Assembly: GCA_046565505.1 (NCBI GenBank)
Contig: JBKHYJ010000020.1
Span: 19,773 to 83,772, forward strand
DNA: 64,000 nt
Origin: JBKHYJ01 sp046565505
Lineage (GTDB): Bacteria > Acidobacteriota > Blastocatellia > UBA7656
Reading direction: 5' to 3'
Shown here: positions 1 to 8,203 of the stretch, piece after piece
Layout: every line of letters begins with the position of its first letter
Position numbering within the stretch: position 1 is the first letter of the stretch
The notes under the pieces: model-generated
Database searches by the model: none
The model's input: only the letters and a program-made list of their open reading frames with translations
Told to the model about the DNA's origin: nothing
Made by a program: the position numbers and the translations under genes

Positions 1-788
1 AATGCGCAATCGAACAGTGGCGCGAGGTTCAAGAGCGGCTGATTGCCTACTACGGCAGCGACGTATCTATCAAGAACCCGAGCCGAGTAATGCGCGTGCC
101 TCACTTTGACCATATTCATTACGTCAAAGAAACCCTGGAGCTTGAGCGCAGGCATGTTGAAATTCTTTTATTCGACCCTGACAGCCGCTTCACGGTCGCA
201 CAGATGCTTCAAGCGTTCCCGTCTGTCGAAAAAGAGAAGCAACAGGAATGTCATGAACAGCACGAACAAGAGAGAAACAAGGCGCGGTTTTGGGGTGAGT
301 TCGTTTGTAATGACGCGCGTGCAGAGGACCGCAGGCGCAGCTATGGCGAGCGGGCGCTATTGACTGCCCGCAACATCATAAGCGAAGCGCCGGACGGCCA
401 ACGCTTTGACGCGCGCCGCCGCGCGGGGAAGTTGATAGGCGGCTACATCGCGGGCGGGATGATTACATACTCGGAAGCATACGCCGCGCTTGAGGATACC
501 GTCAGAGGCAACACGGACAGCTTTGCAGACGCTATCAAGACCTTGAAAAGCGCGATTGAACATGGACAGACAAAGCCTATCAGCTTTGAAGAGAAAGAAG
601 CCGAAAGGCTCGCGTATATCGGCCAGAGGAGAAAGAGAGCGATCCTACCGCCTGTCCTTAAACCTACTAGCAAACCTCAACACACTGTCATCGTTGAACC
701 GCCGAAGCGCCCTACAAACACAACCCAAGTGCCCGCACCGACGCGCCCGGCTGCGACGATCTTGCTGACTACGGAGGTGGCGCGGTGA
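1..788 (+). CDS. RepB-like (archaeo-eukaryotic type) primase, C-terminal part, cut by window edge
   Basis: The reading frame is open from base 3, so the gene starts outside the window and the ATG at 90 is internal. The first visible residues include NPSRVMRVPHFDH, which resembles the NP(A/S)RxMRLPGF..H signature near the end of the RepB-like primase domain of plasmids and phage satellites. The following stretch, with FDPDSRFTVAQMLQAF, fits the same family. The C-terminal ~100 residues are basic and proline-rich and show no domain. The stop overlaps the GTG of the next gene by four bases (GTGA), so the two are probably translationally coupled, as a primase with its helicase partner. Confidence is moderate because the catalytic part is missing. 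Confidence 0.6.
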   Translation, partial: CAIEQWREVQERLIAYYGSDVSIKNPSRVMRVPHFDHIHYVKETLELERRHVEILLFDPDSRFTVAQMLQAFPSVEKEKQQECHEQHEQERNKARFWGEFVCNDARAEDRRRSYGERALLTARNIISEAPDGQRFDARRRAGKLIGGYIAGGMITYSEAYAALEDTVRGNTDSFADAIKTLKSAIEHGQTKPISFEEKEAERLAYIGQRRKRAILPPVLKPTSKPQHTVIVEPPKRPTNTTQVPAPTRPAATILLTTEVAR

Positions 789-2956
789 AGTTTGAGAAGT
801 TTGAAAAGCCATACGAGAGGGACATCGGCGGCGGCGTGGCCGTGATGGTAAAAGCGGCCAGGCCGAACCAGTCGGGGCTTATAGAGGCAAAGGTGGAAGC
901 TTGGAATGGAAATCTGCTCTATTCAAACACCGTTGTACTAGGCAGGGAAGCGGAGCGCGTGAAGTGCCGAGATGCGATACTGAAAAAGGTGCGCTCGGAA
1001 AAGGTGAGGGGCGCAAAAGTGTCTGAGGTGACAGCTTTCTTGTTAGCCGTTGATTCGACTTTGGGCGATTACTTCGAGTCAAAGAGTAACGCGGGCAAGC
1101 CCGATGATGACCACGATGCTGACCCCGTTGAACCTTACTGCATCTCGCCAAAGGGCGGCTTCTGTTGGCGCAAGCCGACCGCGAACGGGAGCGTTGCCGT
1201 ACAGCTGACAAACTTCACCGCCGAGATTAAAGGCTATACGGTTGAAGATGACGGCACGAGCGACACCCGCTCGGTTATTGATATAGAGGCGAAGCTAGAT
1301 GGAAGGGTTGCGCGGTTCAGCGTTCCCGCGCATCAGTTCGGCCAGATGCGCTGGGCGATTGAGAATCTTGGGCCAGCCGCCATCATTTTCCCAAGCTACA
1401 CAGACCATGCGCGCTGCGCGGTGCAATGGCTATCAAAGAACTACAAGAGTAGCCGTGTTATCACGCACACCGGATGGCGGAAGCGAAGAAGACAGGATGA
1501 CAGCATTGAACATTATTACTGTCATGCGGGCGGGGCGATAGGCGAGACAGGCCAGCTAGCAGACATCAATATAAAGCTCAGCCCTGAGTTGTCAGCCTTC
1601 AAGTTGCCTGAGCCGCCGCAAGGTGATGATTTGGTTAAGGCGATACGTGCGAGCTTGAACGTCCTAAACGCCGCGCCGCATGTAATCACTTACCCTCTTC
1701 TGGCCTCCGTCTACCGCGCGGTTATAGCCGCTTGTGATTTCAGCCTACACTTGAGCGGTCCTAGTGGGGCGGGCAAATCAGAAATCGCCGCGCTCGCTCA
1801 ACAGCACTTCGGCGCGAGTCTTGATGCTCGCCACTTGCCCGCGAATTGGGCCAGTACGTCAAACGCTAACGAGGCAATCGCCTTCACTCTGAAAAACATG
1901 GTGATGGTTATTGACGACTTCGCGCCAAGCGGCAGCACGGCAGACATTCAGCGGATGCATAGAGACGCTGATAGGCTGCTTCGCGGGCAGGGTAATCAGG
2001 CCGGGCGCAGGCGAATGCGCGCCGATGCTTCGTTGCGCGCCGAGAAGTACCCGCGATGCTTGCCGATCTCGACGGGTGAGGATGTGCCGCGCGGCAAGTC
2101 GCTAAGGGCGCGGCTGCTCATATTGGAAGTTGGGCCGGATGATATTGACTTCTCACTCTTAACAGGGCTTCAAAAAGACGCCTCGGCGGGCCTCCTGATG
2201 TCAGCAATGGCAGGTTTTATTCAGTGGCTGGCCGCCAGCCGAGAAACATTACTCGACAAGCTAAGGGATGAGCTTGCCAAGTATCGTGACTATGCGACCC
2301 GTCACGGTATGCGTAGTCACGCCCGCACACCTGAAATCGTGGCTAATCTCGCCATCGGGCTAGCAAACTTTCTACTATTCGCCCGCGAATCGGGAGTGAT
2401 GACGAAAGCTGAGAAAGAGGCGCATTGGGTCGCGGCGTGGAAGGCTTTCAAACAGGCCGCGCTTTTGCAGGCTCGCTATCAATCGGCCGGTGATCCCGTG
2501 CAAGTGTTCTTAGACTTGCTACAGGCCGCGATAGCGAGCGGTCGCGCTTACGTCGCGCACATTGACGGAACTGTGCCGGGGCAGGCTCAAGCCTGGGGCT
2601 GGCGAGAATCGGGAGATGATGGCGAATGGAGACCTATAGGGCGCAGGATCGGATGGGTTGACGGTAGAGGCCTATACCTTGAAAAAGACGCTTCGCTTGC
2701 TGAAGTACAGATGATCGGCGGGCAGACGGGCGAACCTCTAAGCATCAGCGGTGTAACGCTCCACAAGCGGCTGCACGAAAGGGGCCTTCTTGTGACTACT
2801 GAACCAGCCAGGGGAACGCTACACATACGGCGCAAAATCGAAGGGATGGAGCATAAAGTCCTCCATCTGAGCGCGAATGTTTTCTCGGAGGTTATCTCTA
2901 CCGTTGAAAAACCTGACATTTCCGACATCGACAGCGCAAGCGATGTAAATAAATAA
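785..2956 (+). CDS. DUF927-like replication ATPase/helicase of a mobile element
   Basis: A 723-residue protein. The Walker A motif GPSGAGKSE lies around residues 325-333, and a Walker B-like MVMVIDDF lies near 372-380. The region before the P-loop has the look of the DUF927 family, which follows or is fused to primases in plasmids, prophages and satellites. The C-terminal part carries a possible winged-helix segment (SISGVTLHKRLHERGLL). The GTG start overlaps the upstream primase stop. Inferred role: DNA unwinding at replication of the left-hand element. An alternative is another P-loop ATPase acting in maintenance. The family assignment was made by eye. Confidence 0.65.
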   Translation: MKFEKFEKPYERDIGGGVAVMVKAARPNQSGLIEAKVEAWNGNLLYSNTVVLGREAERVKCRDAILKKVRSEKVRGAKVSEVTAFLLAVDSTLGDYFESKSNAGKPDDDHDADPVEPYCISPKGGFCWRKPTANGSVAVQLTNFTAEIKGYTVEDDGTSDTRSVIDIEAKLDGRVARFSVPAHQFGQMRWAIENLGPAAIIFPSYTDHARCAVQWLSKNYKSSRVITHTGWRKRRRQDDSIEHYYCHAGGAIGETGQLADINIKLSPELSAFKLPEPPQGDDLVKAIRASLNVLNAAPHVITYPLLASVYRAVIAACDFSLHLSGPSGAGKSEIAALAQQHFGASLDARHLPANWASTSNANEAIAFTLKNMVMVIDDFAPSGSTADIQRMHRDADRLLRGQGNQAGRRRMRADASLRAEKYPRCLPISTGEDVPRGKSLRARLLILEVGPDDIDFSLLTGLQKDASAGLLMSAMAGFIQWLAASRETLLDKLRDELAKYRDYATRHGMRSHARTPEIVANLAIGLANFLLFARESGVMTKAEKEAHWVAAWKAFKQAALLQARYQSAGDPVQVFLDLLQAAIASGRAYVAHIDGTVPGQAQAWGWRESGDDGEWRPIGRRIGWVDGRGLYLEKDASLAEVQMIGGQTGEPLSISGVTLHKRLHERGLLVTTEPARGTLHIRRKIEGMEHKVLHLSANVFSEVISTVEKPDISDIDSASDVNK

Positions 2957-3052
2957 GATGGGAGTAATGAGACGCGAAGGCTGCGAAAGAAAAACTGACA
3001 TTAAGAACAACAATGATTAGTAAGGGTTACGAGGCAAATGTCGGAAATGTCA
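2914..3052. repeat. 15-bp perfect inverted repeat with about 110-bp spacing
   Basis: TGACATTTCCGACAT at 2914-2928, inside the last codons of the ATPase gene, is the exact reverse complement of 3038-3052 in the following intergenic space. It could be an operator pair, a replication-origin iteron or a looping site for the excisionase-type HTH protein encoded just downstream. Function is unknown. Confidence 0.6.
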
Positions 3053-3114
3053 GAAAATATAAAGGTATAAAGATGCCAAGGAGAATGATTATTTCTAGCA
3101 AGTGAGGTTAAAAG

Positions 3115-3426
3115 ATGAGTGCGGAAGTAGAAACATCGGTAGAAAAATCCAGAGTTGAACAACTGATTAAACTCCTAACCCAACGACGCGAGCGACCCAT
3201 CTACTTTCAGATCATTGAAGGTAAGAACGGGAACCTCGAATGCCGCCAGGTTGAATTCTTGACGCCTGAGCAGTTGGCCGACCTTGCGCATGTTGAGACT
3301 CGCACGGTGTATAGCTGGGTAGAAAAATCACCGGGGAATGGCTTGAAGTTCTACCGCGCGCCGAATACGCGCGGAGTTCTATTTGAGATCAATGAAGTGA
3401 TGGAATGGATAAGAAACACGGTATAA
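3115..3426 (+). CDS. Excisionase-type helix-turn-helix protein
   Basis: A 103-residue protein. The C-terminal half (LTPEQLADLAHVETRTVYSW onward, about residues 55-100) looks like the HTH_17/excisionase (MerR-like winged helix) fold, ending in INEVMEWI, where a DNA-recognition helix is followed by a short wing. The gene ends 45 bp before the integrase start. Position and size suggest a recombination directionality factor (Xis) or a small regulator of the integrase. The N-terminal 40 residues are unassigned. Confidence 0.7.
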   Translation: MSAEVETSVEKSRVEQLIKLLTQRRERPIYFQIIEGKNGNLECRQVEFLTPEQLADLAHVETRTVYSWVEKSPGNGLKFYRAPNTRGVLFEINEVMEWIRNTV

Positions 3427-3471
3427 TTACAATGCCCGGTCGTTGGCTGCGGCTTGGGAAAGGGAACTAGC

Positions 3472-4560
3472 ATGGCAGTCTACAAGCGTGGAGGGCACTG
3501 GCACTTCACGAAGACAATTAACGGGGTGCGCTATCGCGGCGCATTCAAAACTGCGCGTACAAAAGCGCAGGCCGAAGAGGCCGAACGCAAAACGCTCAAT
3601 GAGATCCACGAAGGGACATATGGTAATACCAAAGCAAAGGAAACCTTCAAGGAATTCGTTGATGATATTTATATCCCTTGGGCAAAAGCAAACAAACGCT
3701 CTTGGAAGATGGACATCTACAGGCTAAAAGCGGTGCTTGCCTTCTTTGGGAAAAGGCGGCTGTCTGAAATAAGCCCATTTGATATTGAGAGGTTCAAGAT
3801 TACTAGGCGCGATACGCCTGTTGTTAGTAAAACAAAAACAAAGACGAGATCAGTGGCGGCAGTCAATCGAGAGCTTAGGTTATTATCTAGGATTCTCAAG
3901 CTTGCAGTCACTAATCATAAACTTGCTGAGAGTCCATTCCGCCATGTTGAGCTTTTCAAGGGAGAACAAGCCAGGACGCGCTATCTTCTGCCTGATGAGG
4001 AAGAGCGATTAATGGCTGTTCTAGCAGGGCGCAATGCATGCCTTCGGTCGATTGTGATAATGGCCATTAACACAGGCATGCGCATAAGTGAGCTTCTCGG
4101 ACTTCATACTGACGATGTGGATTTTCACCGTGATGTGATTTACGTGAAGGAAACAAAAACAGATGAAGACCGCGAAGTTCCGATGAATATCACAGTAAGG
4201 GAATTGATGAGGAAACTTGTTGACCAATCTCACGAGCGAGAAAACGAGTATCTCTTCACGAACCCGAAAACAGGCACGCGGTACAAAGACATCAAAGCGG
4301 CCTGGCACAACGCTTGTCGAAGGGCCGGTATTGACAATCTTCGCATCCACGACCTGCGCCACACTTTCGGGACTCGCGCGGCTGATGCCGGAGTTGCATT
4401 GGTCGCAATAGGTAAGGTGATGGGCCACGCCTCGATTCAAACTACAATGAGGTACGCCCATGCGACTGATGAAGGCAAGCGGCGAGCGGTCCAAGCTCTT
4501 GAAAGAAAGCCTGCCGAGAAAGTCACAAATCGGTCACAATTGAAAGCAGTCGGAGAGTAG
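3472..4560 (+). CDS. Tyrosine recombinase (phage-type integrase)
   Basis: A 362-residue integrase when started at the ATG at 3472, which has AAAGGGA about 8 bases upstream; an in-frame TTG at 3454 is less likely. An AP2-like arm-binding N-terminus (KRGGHWHFTKTINGVRYRG) is followed by a SAM-like core-binding domain. The catalytic set is visible: Arg in NTGMRISELLGL (about 204), Lys in KETKTDEDREV, HDLRH (about 293-297), GHAS (about 318), and Tyr in MRYAH (about 328). It ends 50 bp from the 3' end of a tRNA-Met gene. This is the standard layout for an element integrated into a tRNA 3' end, so the element it moves probably extends left out of the window. Confidence 0.93.
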   Translation: MAVYKRGGHWHFTKTINGVRYRGAFKTARTKAQAEEAERKTLNEIHEGTYGNTKAKETFKEFVDDIYIPWAKANKRSWKMDIYRLKAVLAFFGKRRLSEISPFDIERFKITRRDTPVVSKTKTKTRSVAAVNRELRLLSRILKLAVTNHKLAESPFRHVELFKGEQARTRYLLPDEEERLMAVLAGRNACLRSIVIMAINTGMRISELLGLHTDDVDFHRDVIYVKETKTDEDREVPMNITVRELMRKLVDQSHERENEYLFTNPKTGTRYKDIKAAWHNACRRAGIDNLRIHDLRHTFGTRAADAGVALVAIGKVMGHASIQTTMRYAHATDEGKRRAVQALERKPAEKVTNRSQLKAVGE

Positions 4561-4609
4561 CTATGGTTGTTGTGTTTTGTAAATCTGCGGAAAGGTTGAA
4601 GGATTTTGA

Positions 4610-4681
4610 TGGCCCCTGCAGGATTCGAACCTACAACCAAAGGATTATGAGTCCTCTGCTCTACCGTTGAGCTAAGGGGCC
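4610..4681 (-). tRNA. tRNA-Met (anticodon CAT)
   Basis: The cloverleaf can be drawn by hand: acceptor GGCCCCT with AGGGGCC, anticodon stem GAGGA/TCCTT with loop CTCATAA, and T arm TTCGAAT. CCA is not encoded. It is most like an elongator tRNA-Met; a tRNA-Ile2 with lysidine-modified CAT cannot be excluded by eye. Its 3' end faces the integrase at 3472-4560, so it is the likely attachment site of the left-hand element. Confidence 0.9.
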
Positions 4682-4692
4682 AATTTCTTTTA

Positions 4693-5226
4693 TCAAGAAA
4701 CACTTATGGGTGGCTTGTCTATCGCCGTATTTTCAACTGTAGCGGAAAATGTAGCGGCAACGATCCCACATTCATCACTACGCCTACCTGAAGCTGCATT
4801 AAGAGCCTCTAACCGCTCGAAAGCACGCTCTAGCGACTCAGGAGACGTATGCACATAGCGTTGAGAAACTGTTATTGAACTGTGTCCGGCAATTCTCATA
4901 ATTGTGAACGCATCAACACCAGCCTCGCCTAACCGCGTCAGCATCGTGTGACGTAGAGAATGTATCACGAAGTCTTCGGACAAGCCAAGTATGCGGCGGA
5001 CCTTAATGTGTTGATGATTTAGTGAGGTCGCTAGAAACGGACCTTCCGTGTCGCCTGGAAATGCCCAATGACTATTGTTTGTAGACTGGCGTGCTTGCAG
5101 CATGTCTCTTACACGAGCGGTCAAACTCACATCACGCTTTGCATTCTTTGTCTTACCACTGCGAATACGAATATATCCGTACTTTGCGCTCCCTACAGGT
5201 TCTCGCCGAGAGTTGCTTCCACGCAT
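4693..5226 (-). pseudogene. Tyrosine recombinase, C-terminal fragment
   Basis: The fragment keeps the end of the catalytic domain: GKTKNAKRDVSLTARV, VIHSLRHTMLTRLGEAGVD (HxLRH), AGHSSITVSQRYVH with the nucleophilic Tyr. The N-terminal arm and core-binding domains and the first catalytic Arg are absent. Homology appears to begin at about EPVGSAKYGYIRI, and sequence before that is unrelated. It stops 12 bp from the 5' end of tRNA-Met. It is read as the remnant of an older integration event, truncated by a recombination junction near 5205-5240. Confidence 0.8.
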
Positions 5227-5320
5227 TCCAAATCAGCGAGAGTCTAATTCTCCGGCTACACAGTCTTCCAAAATTGCTGACGTGATTAAGACATTGCAGC
5301 GAGTATTAGAAGAAGGAATA

Positions 5321-5422
5321 ATGAGGCTTTCACCAGAAGAGATTGCAAGCATCAGCAATGTAATCCAAGCGGCAAGTAGTGCCTCATCCGATGAAATGCA
5401 GATGGAAAAGAAAGATATCTAA
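5321..5422 (+). CDS. Short ORF, probable 3' remnant
   Basis: A 33-codon frame starting MRLSPEEIASISNVI with AGAAGGA five bases before the ATG. The same frame stays open and protein-like back to about 5250 (SSKIADVIKTLQRVLEEG), so this may be the tail of a longer gene whose front was lost at the junction that also cut the neighbouring integrase fragment. No family recognised. Confidence 0.3.
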   Translation: MRLSPEEIASISNVIQAASSASSDEMQMEKKDI

Positions 5423-5493
5423 GGCTCCGCAACGACACTTAACAAAGGCGTGAACCGGAACCGCCAAAGCAAATATGAAGTCATGGCAAGAAT

Positions 5494-5523
5494 AAGGGCC
5501 GCGCGATTGCGTCTGCGGCCCTT
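5494..5523 (-). terminator. Hairpin after the ArdC-like pseudogene
   Basis: AAGGGCCGC and GCGGCCCTT form a perfect 9-bp stem around a 12-base loop, followed on the minus strand by ATTCTTG. It sits just past 5531, the end predicted for the broken antirestriction gene, which supports that end as the original one. Confidence 0.55.
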
Positions 5524-5530
5524 GCCCCGA

Positions 5531-6271
5531 TTAGATTATGCCCACCCGAAGTATGCGGTCTGCTGCTCCGAATATCTTCTGCGCCGACTTTTCGGGGGAT
5601 CGTGTCGCCGCGCAATCATGACTGTATGTAGCCGCGCGAGAACTCTGCGCCGAGTAGTTCTAAAGATTCGCATAGCAGCATTGCAACCGCTTCCGGTTCG
5701 GCTTCTCTCAAACTTCGCGGCTTATGCTCTGAGTCTGCGAATTCACTCTCAGCCGTATGTCCTAGTTCGATGTGCGCGAGTTCGTGAAAGATCGTCTTAT
5801 GAGGCATTGCTGCCAGTGGTGATGTTGCTATCCCTCTTTTTGAGCGTAGCCTTGCACATTCCCGTTTGTATCCGTGAATGGTACTTCCTGAATTCGTAGC
5901 ACTGCCAGTGCTTTCTCTTTATCCCATGCTGGCATCTCTGGCATCGGCACTGGCTCGCCATTAGTCTGGGCCAGAACAAACCAATTTGGCTTCCATACGA
6001 ACGTGGTAATGATAGCCTGCTCATCGTCTTTATCATCTTTGCACTTTCGAGTGAGCGGCATACATAGCCATATAGCCTTCTCGCCGCGCCTGACTTGCCT
6101 GTTTAGTTTCTGCCAACCGGGATAGGTGTTAATCGGTCCCGGCTCTATGCCGCGCTGGTGACACTGGATAAGCGCAGCAACATGATTGCTCAAGCTATAT
6201 CCATGAAACACGCTTAGACTTCCAGAATTAATCTCGGCTGGCGCACAGATTGATTTAATAGTTCTGTCCAT
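5531..6271 (-). pseudogene. ArdC-like antirestriction / zincin metallopeptidase, broken by three lesions
   Basis: The 6271-5828 part matches the ArdC-type ssDNA-binding N-terminal domain (SNHVAALIQCHQRG, GWQKLNRQVRRGEKAIWL). The frame then breaks near an A-run at about 5835. One base restores ATSPLAAMPHKTIFHELAH, the zincin motif HExxH, ending SRGYIQS. Next comes TGA where the family has Trp (TGG), then LRGDTIP, a second slip in a C-run, and an intact-looking tail EKSAQKIFGAADRILRVGII to a stop at 5531. In the family the protein protects incoming element DNA from restriction. Two of the lesions are in homopolymers, so sequencing error could explain them, but not the nonsense codon. Confidence 0.8.
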
Positions 6272-6310
6272 TTAGTCTGGTTGTCAGTGATTTTCTCCGT
6301 CAAGAAAGAA

Positions 6311-6334
6311 GGGAGAGGCTTTCAAGCCTCTCCC
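6311..6334 (-). terminator. Intrinsic terminator
   Basis: GGGAGAGGC, a six-base loop, then GCCTCTCCC: a perfect 9-bp stem. On the minus strand it is followed by TTCTTTCTT. It lies 9 bp after the stop of the gene remnant at 6344-6480 and so belongs to that lost gene. Confidence 0.75.
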
Positions 6335-6343
6335 GGCTCTGGA

Positions 6344-6480
6344 TTAAGCTAGTCCCTCACCCCATCCCGCGTAGGCGTAGTTAGTAAGGTAGAACTGCCT
6401 AGCAGGTTCATGGGCGGGATTAGTGCGGACATTCAATAGGTTGAAAGCCCATCGCTCGCTTGAGGCTGATTGCTTGCCCC
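6344..6480 (-). pseudogene. 3' remnant of an unrecognised gene
   Basis: The last ~45 codons of a minus-strand frame (WAFNLLNVRTNPAHEP, YLTNYAYAGWGEGLA) look protein-like and end just before a clean terminator. Upstream of about 6480 the frame becomes implausible and overlaps the HNH-AP2 gene on the other strand. The simplest reading is that the rest of the gene was replaced at a junction near 6475-6480. Family not recognised. Confidence 0.45.
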
Positions 6481-6889
6481 TCAGTGGAAGTGGCATTGCA
6501 ACGGGGAGTACGCAGAACGTAAAGAGTACCGGAACGGGAAACAGATTCATATTCAGATGCACCCAGTATTGATGGGTGATCCTAACACTTTGGTAGATCA
6601 TGAGAACGGAGACAGTCTTGATAATCAGATGCACAATTTACGCCTTGCCAATCACAGTACCAATGCAATGAATATGAGAAAACACAAAGGAATCTCCCGT
6701 TACAAAGGCGTGTGTAAAAACGAAACCTCTTGGCGTACCCAGATATGGAAAGACAATGAGAAAGCTTTTGACGCTTCTTTTCCTAACGAACGCTGGGCCG
6801 CTTATGCGTATGATCTTAACGCTCCTGCTCTGTTTGGTGAATACGTCCGCCTTAATTTTCCAGAAGCTATTTCAGTCTTGAAAGAATAG
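6470..6889 (+). pseudogene. HNH endonuclease with AP2 DNA-binding domain, 5'-truncated
   Basis: The HNH core VDHENGDSLDNQMHNLRLAN is followed by Asn-rich spacing and an AP2 domain (YKGVCKNETSWRTQIW, RWAAYAYDLNAPALFGEYVRLNFP). This is the homing-type HNH-AP2 family of phages and mobile elements. The frame opens right after a stop at 6467-6469 with only a TTG as start. The protein begins at the family's QWKWH... motif, so the usual ~20-25 leading residues are missing. It may therefore be inactive or initiated weakly. Its 3' end overlaps the end of the convergent integrase by 23 bp. Confidence 0.75.
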
Positions 6890-7736
6890 ACGTTTTCAAG
6901 TGGATTTGTTGCAAGTCCTCCGTCTGTATATCAACGTAGATTCTTGTGGTCGAAAGGGACGTGTGACCGAGTTGTTTCTGTAGGTGCATTATCCCGTTCC
7001 TCGCATCCCCCGTTAACAGTGCAATTGTTTTGGCATATTGGTAGGCGAACGTGTGCCGGAAGGCGTGGAATCCGCGTGACTCTAATCCAAGCCTCCTACA
7101 AAGGTTTTGGTATTCTCTGAAGGTGTTGCGGTGTTTAAGTTTTACTCCATCTCTGCTGGGGAAGACTAATTGGAACTCGTGTTTTTTAAGCCACGAATAA
7201 AGAATCTTCCGTAACTCTGGAGAAATGGGTACAATCCGTTCCTTGTTTCCTTTCCCTCTGGGCGTGATTAGCATATTGTCGTAATCAATTTTGGGCCGCT
7301 GTAGGGTTAGCACTTCGTCAATCCTTACTCCGGTGTCAATGAGAGTACAAAGAATCGCGTACAAGCGCCACTGCGTCCACGTAGAGGGTTTCCAAGAGAG
7401 TATCACTTTCAGGTGCTGTTCTGAGTAGGTGGGCTTTCCTTTCCGCTCGGTGGAGAGTTGTTTAACCCACAGTTTTTCAGGAGTGTGGCCTTTGTCAAAA
7501 AGCCAGGATAGAAACGAATTCATACCTCTGATATAGCAGTTCACCGACTGGTCAGAGATGCCGGACATCTTTAGTCCGATGACAAAATCTTTGAGAGTTT
7601 CTTTGGTGGGGTCTTTATCAACTACTCTTCGGTAGGCTTTATACGAACGTTTGTAGAAATCAATTGTCCAGACTGAAACGTTTTGAAGGTACTTCTTTTC
7701 TTTCAGGAAGCTTGCGAACAGTTCATCAAGACTCAT
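6867..7736 (-). CDS. Tyrosine recombinase (XerC/D-like integrase)
   Basis: A 289-residue protein started at the ATG at 7736, preceded by GGAGGG; a GTG six codons further up (7754) is possible. A SAM-like N-terminal core-binding domain is followed by the catalytic domain with DTGVRIDEVLTL, RGKGNKERIVPI, HAFRHTFAYQYA, LGHTSLSTTRIYV. All catalytic residues appear present, so it may be active. It starts about 80 bp from the left copy of the tRNA-His repeat (7817), which suggests it belonged to an element inserted in the same tRNA before the 15-kb island arrived. Confidence 0.9.
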   Translation of the reverse strand: MSLDELFASFLKEKKYLQNVSVWTIDFYKRSYKAYRRVVDKDPTKETLKDFVIGLKMSGISDQSVNCYIRGMNSFLSWLFDKGHTPEKLWVKQLSTERKGKPTYSEQHLKVILSWKPSTWTQWRLYAILCTLIDTGVRIDEVLTLQRPKIDYDNMLITPRGKGNKERIVPISPELRKILYSWLKKHEFQLVFPSRDGVKLKHRNTFREYQNLCRRLGLESRGFHAFRHTFAYQYAKTIALLTGDARNGIMHLQKQLGHTSLSTTRIYVDIQTEDLQQIHLKTSILSRLK

Positions 7737-7816
7737 ACTCCCTCCATAAGTCACAGGGTCAAATTCGACCGCTAGGGTTTTAGGTTGACCTGTAACTTAT
7801 TGGAGGTAAGGGGATT

Positions 7817-7861
7817 GGGGTGAGCAGAGGGTCTCGAACCCTCGACCTCGTGAGCCACAGT
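7817..7861 (-). repeat. Left attachment copy, 3' half of tRNA-His
   Basis: Bases 7822-7861 are identical to 23200-23239, and the four flanking G residues also match. It covers the anticodon loop, variable region, T arm and most of the acceptor 3' strand, with one change in the acceptor. No 5' half exists, so this is not a functional tRNA but the product of site-specific integration. Confidence 0.93.
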
Positions 7862-7953
7862 TCCAAGCAAACGTATTATGACGTGTTACCACGTCCATAA
7901 ATCAACAGTTTACGTCCATAGTTTCCATTGTATATCACCGTTTCGCATTGTGT

Positions 7954-7975
7954 CTGCTGTCAGGGTTGCTGTCAA
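7954..7975. repeat. Iterated TGCTGTCA motif, candidate integrase arm site (left)
   Basis: TGCTGTCA occurs at 7955 and again 12 bp later at 7967 (as TTGCTGTCAA). The same pair with the same 12-bp period is found near the right end at 23117-23138. Symmetric placement just inside both att copies suggests arm-type binding sites for the island integrase. Confidence 0.55.
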
Positions 7976-8203
7976 TTCTGTATGCTTGATTCTAAGAATG
8001 CACCCGCCTACCTGCGGTTGAATAACTTCTCATATGAAGGCAACAGCAGAATTGCTCACCAAGATCGCCTTCTAGGACATCCAAGACCCTAGATTGCTTT
8101 TCAGCACTCGATTGCAGGAAGGGCTGTTTCTGCCTCACGGCGATAGGCTGTAGCTCGCTTCTTGGATCTGATGAGGCCAGGGCAGAGAAGAGGTCAGATA
8201 AAA

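Larger units (their letters stand above)
7737..8203. other. Island left junction, no gene seen
   Basis: This 467-bp stretch has no plausible coding frame. It holds the partial tRNA-His copy (7817-7861) and the iterated TGCTGTCA motif (7955-7975), as expected for the end of an integrated element. The rest shows no obvious structure. Confidence 0.6.

Noticed and set aside
5450..5899. 149-codon plus-strand frame
   Set aside because: Lies opposite the ArdC-like pseudogene; Arg/Leu-rich shadow.
7817..7861. Functional tRNA-His copy
   Set aside because: Only the 3' half is present; it is an attachment-site remnant.
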